Positions 1 through 5,912 of a DNA stretch of 6,547 bases are shown here, piece by piece. A program made the position numbers and the translations under genes. The notes below the pieces were generated by a model. That model did no database searches and was not told the origin of the DNA. It saw only the letters and a program-made list of their open reading frames with translations. The stretch's first letter is position 1. Each line of letters opens with the position of its first letter. Origin of the DNA: DAOTWY01 sp003696565 (GTDB taxonomy: Bacteria > Chloroflexota > Anaerolineae > Aggregatilineales > Phototrophicaceae). Location of the stretch: positions 1-6,547 of the forward strand of contig DAOTWY010000141.1 of NCBI GenBank assembly GCA_034435635.1, given 5' to 3'.

Positions 1-78
1 TGGTGCAACAGATTGATCCCCTAACGTTTTTCCTAAAAATTAATGATAGATAAAAAACACACTTTTTCGAGAATTACC

Positions 79-108
79 TTGCAAAAAAAACTGTAATCAG
101 GCTATAAT
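79..108 (+). promoter_or_regulatory. Candidate sigma70-type promoter reading toward the terminator
   Basis: TTGCAA at 79-84 (four of six matches to TTGACA) is followed after 18 bp by a perfect TATAAT at 103-108. A second perfect TATAAT lies at 118-123 but has no good -35 partner. Transcription would start near 115 and meet the terminator at 151-180, giving an RNA of only about 65 nt. The region is AT-rich, so chance matches are a real possibility. Confidence 0.35.
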
Positions 109-133
109 GTGTATAGCTATAATGTAGTATAGC
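101..133. repeat. Two overlapping GCTATA-N5/6-TATAGC inverted repeats
   Basis: GCTATA at 101-106 pairs with TATAGC at 112-117 across a 5-nt spacer. A second GCTATA at 116-121 pairs with TATAGC at 128-133 across a 6-nt spacer. The two palindromes share the central GC, so that 112-121 is itself a perfect 10-bp palindrome. The region also reads as a direct repeat of 15 nt (101-115) and 16 nt (116-131), with a degenerate third start at 132-140. Each unit contains a TATAAT. The arrangement looks like a double operator laid over -10 elements; its function is not known. Confidence 0.6.
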
Positions 134-150
134 TAATATGTTGTCTTTTT

Positions 151-180
151 GCACATTGTTCCCAATGTGCTTTTTTTTTT
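151..180 (+). terminator. Rho-independent terminator, plus strand
   Basis: GCACATTG at 151-158 and CAATGTGC at 163-170 form a perfect 8-bp stem around a 4-nt TTCC loop, followed directly by ten T residues at 171-180. On the opposite strand the hairpin would be followed by AAAAAGACAA, so it acts only for plus-strand transcription. No plus-strand gene is visible before it inside the window. It ends either a gene lying left of position 1 or a short RNA from the promoter-like sequence near 79-123. Confidence 0.85.
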
Positions 181-296
181 AATTCCCAATCTGATTCAGA
201 TTATACACAACATAATTTAATTTGACAACAATTTGATTCCAGCCCCATTTAGACTAAACTGATTCTAGCACAAATATTTCTCCAAATGGTAGCAGA

Positions 297-332
297 ATTG
301 ACATCCATATTGACGTTCATATTGTCACTTAT
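297..332. repeat. Three degenerate 12-nt tandem units
   Basis: Units at 297-308, 309-320 and 321-332 all begin ATTG and end AT. The first two differ at two positions; the third matches either at eight of twelve. The stop codon of the glycosyltransferase (325-327) lies inside the third unit, so the array overlaps the last codons of that gene and continues into its 3' flank. It may be a small slippage product; the short length makes chance possible. Confidence 0.4.
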
Positions 333-1797
333 TTGTGTATCGCCAAGTTTGATATAGATTTAGCCCCGCAAAGCTGGCAAAAGAAATAGCATAACTCAAC
401 ATATATGGCGCGAAGGTCGGCAAGGTTTGCAGCGATTCTATCAAGCCAAACAGGGCATAGATTGCTAAGCCAATTTCCCCTAAGATCGTTAAATCAACGG
501 GCAAGTGATAGTGACTTTTAGTCCAATTGGTGTTGGCATATTTTGGTGTTCGTTGAAAGACGTGTTTGGTTTTGGTGAAAGCGCGGAACACCGCCTTGGT
601 GTTACTCAAGACAATTGCCACAGCCGTGATAAACTGCAAGGGAAACGCCCATAACCGCTGCCAAGGATTCTCATAAAGTTCAACTTGTGATAATCCGATC
701 ATCAAAGGTGGAATGATACCAACGCTTGCAAGAAGCGTTAAATTAGGTAGGTATTTAAAGGCATTCCCCCAAAGCATTAGCGGTGTGAGCAAAAATACCA
801 ATAAAATAATCGGTTGGATCACATATTGCGCTAAGTGTATTAATCCCATGATTTTTTGGAGCAGGGTTAAATGTGGGTGGCGAATTAATGCTGAAGCATG
901 GTAGATAAGGCATTGCGTTGAGCCAGTTGCCCAGCGGGCTTGTTGTGTTTTATATGCCTGTACAGACGGCGGCAATTCTCCTGGAACATCAACATCCATC
1001 AAATAAAGAAAATCCCAGCCACGCATATAAGCACGATACGATAAATCAAGGTCTTCTGTTAATGTCGTAGCAGACCATCCTCCAGCATCATGAATAGCCT
1101 GAACACGCCAAATGCCTCCTGTCCCGTTCATAGACATCGGCAATTTTGCACGAGACCGAGCAACTTGTTCAATCACAAAATGTGAATCGATATTTAACGC
1201 TTGTGCGCGGGTAAGCCAGTTGGCGTTCCAATTCAAATGACTCCAACGAGTTTGTATCAACGCTAATTTGGGGTTAGCCTGAAAATGCGGCATTGTGCGC
1301 TGTAAAAAGTCTGGCTTGGGGACAAAATCAGCATCAAACACGGCGATACAATCAGTTGTTACCTCACATAACCCCCTGGCTAGTGCACCTGCCTTAAAGC
1401 CATGGCGGTTTTTTCGATGTAAGTGTGTGATATTCATAAATCCACGTGTACGCAACTCAGTTACCTTGGTGCGGATGATATCGGTTGTCTCATCAGTAGA
1501 GTCGTCCAGAATTTGAATGTGTAATTTGTTTGGTGGGTAATTTAAACGAGCACAGGCATCAATCAGGCGGGCGGCAACATGCGCCTCATTATAGATTGGC
1601 AACTGAATGGTTACGGATAGCACATCGTTTATAGGTGGCAATGCCGGAGCTTTGTTTCTGGTGAACAGATAAATCACCAATAGCATCCCATAGCTACTGA
1701 CAAACAACACAATCAATATTGTACAAACAAGATACAATCCGATAATGAGATTAACAATCAAACTATTTGCCCTCGTTGCTTTCGTTGCGGCGGTCAT
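325..1797 (-). CDS. Membrane glycosyltransferase family 2, CslA / cellulose-synthase-like
   Basis: The 490-residue product should polymerise or transfer sugar from a nucleotide sugar at the inner face of the cytoplasmic membrane. It has N-terminal membrane helix or helices (about 12-45) and a GT2 catalytic domain with PIYNE (67-71), DDSTDE (98-103), KAG (135-137), DAD (155-157, metal/UDP or GDP site), NGTGG (224-228), TED (247-249, catalytic base) and QQARW (285-289, the QxxRW acceptor motif). About five C-terminal helices follow (roughly 316-343, 351-374, 380-399, 434-456, 461-480). An RTPK motif sits between helices, as in plant CslA/CslC and bacterial relatives. All catalytic motifs are intact, and no PilZ domain is present, so it is not a standard BcsA. 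The frame extends to a TTG at 1884 overlapping the upstream gene; I prefer the ATG at 1797, just before the first membrane helix, although its ribosome-binding site is weak. The product (beta-mannan, glucan or a glycolipid) cannot be told from sequence. Confidence 0.9.
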   Translation of the reverse strand: MTAATKATRANSLIVNLIIGLYLVCTILIVLFVSSYGMLLVIYLFTRNKAPALPPINDVLSVTIQLPIYNEAHVAARLIDACARLNYPPNKLHIQILDDSTDETTDIIRTKVTELRTRGFMNITHLHRKNRHGFKAGALARGLCEVTTDCIAVFDADFVPKPDFLQRTMPHFQANPKLALIQTRWSHLNWNANWLTRAQALNIDSHFVIEQVARSRAKLPMSMNGTGGIWRVQAIHDAGGWSATTLTEDLDLSYRAYMRGWDFLYLMDVDVPGELPPSVQAYKTQQARWATGSTQCLIYHASALIRHPHLTLLQKIMGLIHLAQYVIQPIILLVFLLTPLMLWGNAFKYLPNLTLLASVGIIPPLMIGLSQVELYENPWQRLWAFPLQFITAVAIVLSNTKAVFRAFTKTKHVFQRTPKYANTNWTKSHYHLPVDLTILGEIGLAIYALFGLIESLQTLPTFAPYMLSYAISFASFAGLNLYQTWRYTNK

Positions 1798-1827
1798 TAT
1801 AATCTTATGAGATAGATAATGACTACC

Positions 1828-1840
1828 CGCTAATATAGCG
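1828..1840 (-). other. Small hairpin between kinase stop and glycosyltransferase start
   Basis: CGCTA at 1828-1832 and TAGCG at 1836-1840 form a 5-bp stem with a 3-nt loop, beginning four bases after the kinase-gene stop codon at 1844-1846. No T-run follows on the minus strand, so it is not a terminator. It could be a processing or stability element in a shared mRNA, or chance. Confidence 0.3.
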
Positions 1841-1843
1841 ATG

Positions 1844-4800
1844 TTACAAGGCGTGTTGCAGAATTGTATTAAGAATAGCCTCAAGTTTGATTGATGTATG
1901 TTGTTTTTTGCGGTTTGTTGATGGTAATGTCTTTAAGACCTCATCGACTTCTCGTTGTACTTCACTTTCGCTAGTGGGGTGTAATTTCACAAAATCCAGA
2001 TATTGCAAAGCGGAATCGATATCTCCTTGAGCAGCGCACAGTTGAGCATAGCGAATGATGGCACCAAGTATCAATGTTGTTAGGTTAGATTCTTGTGCAA
2101 TACGGATAGCATTTTGTAGATGTTGTAATGCCGCAGAATAGTCCTCAAGATGTAGGTTGACGTTTGCCAAGTTAATCATACCAAGCACAGCGGTATATTG
2201 CTGATTCAACTCTTGTGCGATCTCCACGGCATGAGTAATGCGGTCTCGGGCAGCGTGATAATCGCCGTGAATGGCGGCAAGTTCTCCTAAGTTGCCTAAC
2301 GCCACAGCGGCACGTTCACGATTACCAATTTGTTGGGCTAGGGTGTAGCATTCTTCAAAAAGGGCTTCTGCTTCTGTATAGTTTTGCTCCACTGCTGCTA
2401 AAACAGCTAAGCGGTTGAGGACAAAAAGCGCGCGGGTGTTATCCTGGATGTTTTTAGCAATTTGCAGACTTTCCGTTAAATAAGTTTGTGCTTTGGGGTT
2501 ATTTCCTTGTCGCCAGGCGTTATCTCCCAAGCCATATAAGATACTGGCAAGAACTTGTTGATCATCGCCTTTACGGGCGAGGGCAAGCCCTTCTGTTAGG
2601 TATGTTTCCGCATGTTGTAAATCGCCTTCATCAACATAAATTTGACTTAACTCAAACAGGATATGGGCGGTTAGTTCTGGTTCTGTTTCATAATCAGCAT
2701 TGTTGAGTGCTTCGGTTAAAATTTGTTTGGCAATGTCATAATTACTTAGGCTGCGGTGTGCCTCTGCAATGCGGACTTGGATGCGGCGGCGGGTAGATAT
2801 GTCTGATTCTGGTATGAGTGAAAGGGCACGCTGAAAGAATTGCAACGCTTCTTGATAGGCACTAATACTTAGAGAGCGTTCTCCAATCTGGCTTAGATAG
2901 ACAACTGCCTGTGTATGTTCTTCAGCCAGTTCATAGTGCTGTGCGATTATACCGATGTATTCATGGGTGCGTTCACCGGCATGTTTGACCAACCAATCCG
3001 CGATTTGTTTGTGATAGCCCTGCTTTTGCCTGGTTAGTAAGTTATCATAAACTTGGTCTCTTAGCATATTTTGGGCAAAAATATATTCCGCATAATCACT
3101 AAATGCGCTGGTTTCCCGCCGGTGGATAAATTCACGTTCAATCAATGATTCCAATACATCATCTAAGTTTTCAATCTGGATATGATCCACGGTTTGCATG
3201 GCAGAGACAGCACCATCCCAAAAAATACGCCCGATAATCGATGCACGTTGTAAGACGACCCGTTCAGGAAAAAGTAGCCCGTCTAACCGTGCTTGTAGTA
3301 AGCCGATCAGGGTAGGGGGAACAGGGATGTTTTCCAGGCGCGTTTCTTCTACACGCCACCCATCTGGGAATTTTTGAATGACACGCTCCTCAATCAAGAG
3401 TTTTATTAGCTCTTCCATGTAATAGGGATTACCTTCGCAGCGATCTACCAGGAAATCACGCAGTTCTTTAGGCAAATGCTTAACCTGCTTGAGAATCTCA
3501 CGCGCAAGGTTGCGTGAATCACGCTTAGAAAGGGGTTTTAGCTCCAACCAGGTATGATAATCCTGACCGCTTCCCCAATTTGGACGGCGTTCTAATAACG
3601 TTGGACGTGCTGTTAGTGTTACCAACAGAGGCATGTCTTGGCAGGCTTCTACCATCTCGCTAATGAGATCAAGCGAGGCATCATCAGCTAAGTGTAAATC
3701 TTCCAGCTCAAATACAACGGGTTGAAAGTTCAAAATAAGTTGAATCATGCGGATGAACAACTGGCGAGCGCGGGTAGTAAATTGCTGTGGGTCGCTGGCT
3801 AAACCTTTAACATAAGGCGATATAGAAAAATCATAGCCGGCGAGTTGCCCGACCATTGCGGCAATTTCTGCGGTGAGTTTGAGGTGTTCTGTTTGTTGGG
3901 CGATGTCATTGACCGCGATGATATTGGCTAAGCCGTTTTCAAATTTAGCGCGGATAAGGGCAGGAGAATCCGTATCAGCAAGTTGAAAGCGATAGGCGAG
4001 CAGATCATGTAATAGGGCATACGGTTGCGAGGTCATCTCTAGCGTGGCACGCCCCCGGAAAATACGGTAGCCTTCTGGTCTTAGGTCACACCAATTGCTA
4101 AATTCATAAATCAAGCGCGATTTGCCGATCCCTGGTTCGCCGATGATTGAAACCATTTGCGCTTCTTGATCTTCAATAGCCAAATAATAAGAATCTTGCA
4201 AATGTTTGAGTTCAGCTTCTCGTCCGATGAGTTTGGTTTCTACCCCTTCTACACCGCGTAAATCTCGCCGGAAGGGGCGCGGTTTAATGCTTTCTACACG
4301 ATAAACACGAATGACATCATCTTGCCCACGTAGGCGGATGCTTTCATCTTGTCGTGCGTTAAACACGCCCAATACATGCCGATAGGTGCTATGTGAAATG
4401 AGAATTAAACCGTGTGCGTTCAGTGTTAAACGTTTTGCGATGTTAATCGTCGTCCCACTGGCACTATAAGAGCCTCTATTACCAGGTGTGAGCAAAACCG
4501 TGCCGGTATTAATGCCAATATTGAGAGGAAGTAAGATGTTGTCATCTGTGGTATTCAAGATATTTTTTAGGGCATCTTGCATGGCAAGGGCGGCTTTGAT
4601 GGCACGTTCTGGATCGTCCTCACGGCTCACTTCTGCACCCCACAATGCCAGGATTGCATAATCCCCGCGTGAAAAGATTTGTCCACCGTGTGATGTGATG
4701 ATGTTTTGGAAGGTATTAAGCAATGTTTGTGTGGTATGACGTGCGGCATCTCGGTTATTTTGGGCTTCAAGCACTGTTTGATATTCATCTGCATTGGCAT

Positions 4801-5761
4801 AAAGCACGGTAACCAGGCGGTTTTGCTCAGCATGGTGGACGGCTGTTATGTCTTTTTCCAACATTTCAATTTGCCGGTCATGCATCAGTGTTTGGATTGT
4901 TTTTATTAACGCTTCAGGATGATCTGGCAAGACTGTGTTGAGTGCATCCAGCAGATCATCGGAAAAAGCTAGGGCGGTATGATAGCGGTCTGAGGGGTCT
5001 TTTGCCATGCCGCGCGCCAACACAGCATCTACCGCCGCGGTTAAATGATCATTATATTGTGAAGCAGTTGGGATATCATGATTAAGGTGCATGAGCAGCA
5101 CGCCCATCGGCTGGTTAGAGATATAAGGCAGTCTTCCGGTGAGTAGATAAAAAGCGATCACACTTAAACTATAAATATCAGCATGATGATCTACGTCGCT
5201 GGTCATTGCTTGTTCTGGAGCCATATAATCTGGCGTACCGACAATAGCACCGGTTAAAGTAATAGAGCCTTCACCCGTTTCGTCGGTGGGGGTGTTAATA
5301 CGCGCAATGCCAAAATCTGAAATGACCACCTGCCCTTGTTGATCAAACATAATATTAGAGGGTTTGATGTCTCGGTGAACAATGCCTTGTTTATGCGCGT
5401 AATCTAAACCGATGGCGATTTGCTGAACAATATAAGCCGCTTCATGAAGTGGCAGCTGAGCTTTGGTTAAAACATCTTTTAGTGTGCCACCATCCATATA
5501 ACGCATCACGATATATGGCGGGTCGTGTGTGCCGTCAAAATCATAAACCGGCAAGATGTTAGGGTGATTGAGTCGTGCAACCAGGCGCGCTTCTCGTTGA
5601 AACCGCTGAATCGCTTGTTGATCTCCCAGATCATCCTTTTGAATCATTTTGATAGCAACGTATCGATTGGCAGCTGGTTGGTAAGCACGATAAACCGTTG
5701 CCATTCCGCCTTTACCAACTTGTTCGATGATTTCATATGATCCCAGACGCTTATTAGGCAT
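1844..5761 (-). CDS. Ser/Thr kinase - degenerate cyclase - AAA/STAND ATPase - TPR fusion
   Basis: This 1305-residue protein lacks a signal peptide or membrane helix and should be a cytoplasmic signal integrator. The N-terminal Hanks-type Ser/Thr kinase (about 9-275) has the glycine loop GKGGMATV (16-23), Lys38 in VAIK, HRDIKPSN (129-136), DFG (149-151), a Ser/Thr-rich activation loop and APE (181-183), all intact. A class III cyclase-homology domain (about 315-465) follows but has lost key residues (see findings). Next is an AAA_16/STAND ATPase (about 510-790) with Walker A GEPGIGKS (541-548), Walker B ending LED (about 682-688), a TARP segment and a GNPYYMEEL motif (777-785). About eight TPR units of roughly 40 residues fill 955-1265. 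The frame extends four codons up to a TTG, but the ATG at 5761 has a GAGGA site five bases upstream. The glycosyltransferase gene follows 46 nt after the stop, suggesting an operon. The ligand and phosphorylation targets are unknown. Confidence 0.93.
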   Translation of the reverse strand: MPNKRLGSYEIIEQVGKGGMATVYRAYQPAANRYVAIKMIQKDDLGDQQAIQRFQREARLVARLNHPNILPVYDFDGTHDPPYIVMRYMDGGTLKDVLTKAQLPLHEAAYIVQQIAIGLDYAHKQGIVHRDIKPSNIMFDQQGQVVISDFGIARINTPTDETGEGSITLTGAIVGTPDYMAPEQAMTSDVDHHADIYSLSVIAFYLLTGRLPYISNQPMGVLLMHLNHDIPTASQYNDHLTAAVDAVLARGMAKDPSDRYHTALAFSDDLLDALNTVLPDHPEALIKTIQTLMHDRQIEMLEKDITAVHHAEQNRLVTVLYANADEYQTVLEAQNNRDAARHTTQTLLNTFQNIITSHGGQIFSRGDYAILALWGAEVSREDDPERAIKAALAMQDALKNILNTTDDNILLPLNIGINTGTVLLTPGNRGSYSASGTTINIAKRLTLNAHGLILISHSTYRHVLGVFNARQDESIRLRGQDDVIRVYRVESIKPRPFRRDLRGVEGVETKLIGREAELKHLQDSYYLAIEDQEAQMVSIIGEPGIGKSRLIYEFSNWCDLRPEGYRIFRGRATLEMTSQPYALLHDLLAYRFQLADTDSPALIRAKFENGLANIIAVNDIAQQTEHLKLTAEIAAMVGQLAGYDFSISPYVKGLASDPQQFTTRARQLFIRMIQLILNFQPVVFELEDLHLADDASLDLISEMVEACQDMPLLVTLTARPTLLERRPNWGSGQDYHTWLELKPLSKRDSRNLAREILKQVKHLPKELRDFLVDRCEGNPYYMEELIKLLIEERVIQKFPDGWRVEETRLENIPVPPTLIGLLQARLDGLLFPERVVLQRASIIGRIFWDGAVSAMQTVDHIQIENLDDVLESLIEREFIHRRETSAFSDYAEYIFAQNMLRDQVYDNLLTRQKQGYHKQIADWLVKHAGERTHEYIGIIAQHYELAEEHTQAVVYLSQIGERSLSISAYQEALQFFQRALSLIPESDISTRRRIQVRIAEAHRSLSNYDIAKQILTEALNNADYETEPELTAHILFELSQIYVDEGDLQHAETYLTEGLALARKGDDQQVLASILYGLGDNAWRQGNNPKAQTYLTESLQIAKNIQDNTRALFVLNRLAVLAAVEQNYTEAEALFEECYTLAQQIGNRERAAVALGNLGELAAIHGDYHAARDRITHAVEIAQELNQQYTAVLGMINLANVNLHLEDYSAALQHLQNAIRIAQESNLTTLILGAIIRYAQLCAAQGDIDSALQYLDFVKLHPTSESEVQREVDEVLKTLPSTNRKKQHTSIKLEAILNTILQHAL

Positions 5762-5766
5762 GAGGT

Positions 5767-5771
5767 TCCTC
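5767..5771 (-). promoter_or_regulatory. Ribosome-binding site of the kinase gene
   Basis: On the minus strand GAGGA lies five bases before the ATG at 5761-5759. It overlaps the alternative in-frame TTG at 5773-5771, which would itself lack a site. This settles the start on the ATG. Confidence 0.75.
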
Positions 5772-5790
5772 AAGTTGTTGTCATTTAATC

Positions 5791-5819
5791 ATTATAGCTG
5801 TTTTATGGTGTGATGATAG
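5791..5819 (-). promoter_or_regulatory. Promoter of the kinase-glycosyltransferase operon
   Basis: Read on the minus strand, a perfect TATAAT (plus coordinates 5791-5796) is preceded at 17 bp by CTATCA (5814-5819), three of six matches to TTGACA. Transcription would start near 5784, giving a leader of about 23 nt that contains the GAGGA site. Position and spacing fit, although the -35 box is weak and may need an activator. Confidence 0.5.
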
Positions 5820-5834
5820 TTAGTGATGAAATTT

Positions 5835-5863
5835 TTGCTCATGCTCCTTTTTGTATATATTAT
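5835..5863 (+). promoter_or_regulatory. Promoter of the divergent sensor gene
   Basis: TTGCTC at 5835-5840 and TATTAT at 5858-5863 are spaced by 17 bp. The -10 box matches five of six consensus bases, the -35 box three. Initiation near 5870 would give a leader of about 43 nt to the ATG at 5913, and would exclude the upstream in-frame ATG codons at 5826, 5841 and 5862. The -35 elements of the two divergent promoters lie about 15 bp apart, so a single regulator could act on both. Confidence 0.4.
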
Positions 5864-5902
5864 GTGTGTCTCTTGCCGGTGGTGTATTGGAAATGTGAGA
5901 TC

Positions 5903-5907
5903 GGAAG
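5903..5907 (+). promoter_or_regulatory. Ribosome-binding site of the sensor gene
   Basis: GGAAG lies five bases before the ATG at 5913-5915. It is the best Shine-Dalgarno match ahead of any of the in-frame ATG codons and supports the shorter protein. Confidence 0.6.
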
Positions 5908-5912
5908 AATTC

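Larger units (their letters stand above)
1..324. other. Non-coding region downstream of the glycosyltransferase gene
   Basis: This AT-rich stretch carries no convincing gene on either strand. It holds the palindrome cluster at 101-133, a plus-strand terminator at 151-180 and a 12-nt degenerate tandem repeat starting at 297, each listed separately. Between 181 and 296 I see only AT-rich sequence with no clear motif. No strong intrinsic terminator for the minus-strand operon ending at 325 is visible. A plus-strand frame open from the window edge to a TAA at 51-53 could be the tail of an upstream gene, but 16 residues are too few to judge. Confidence 0.6.

Noticed and set aside
3..53. A plus-strand frame open from the window edge to TAA, possibly the tail of an upstream gene
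   Set aside because: Only 16 residues are visible, another plus-strand frame also ends nearby, and nothing in it is recognisable.
83..133. A minus-strand terminator formed by the palindromes and the T8 tract (A-run at 83-90)
   Set aside because: The GCTATA/TATAGC stem is AT-rich and weak and lies about ten bases from the T-run, and the intervening sequence forms only a 3-bp stem.
249..320. A 23-residue minus-strand frame right after the glycosyltransferase stop
   Set aside because: It has no ribosome-binding site, is very short, and consists largely of the 12-nt repeat and AT-rich flank.
325..1797. Calling the glycosyltransferase a cellulose synthase BcsA
   Set aside because: There is no PilZ domain and no BcsB/BcsC partner nearby, the protein is much shorter, and its motifs (DDSTDE, NGTGG, RTPK) fit the CslA-like branch better.
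1844..5773. Treating the kinase-ATPase locus as an anti-phage defence system
   Set aside because: STAND ATPases occur in defence, but no nuclease, protease, pore or other effector is present, and the neighbours are a polysaccharide synthase and a sensor protein.
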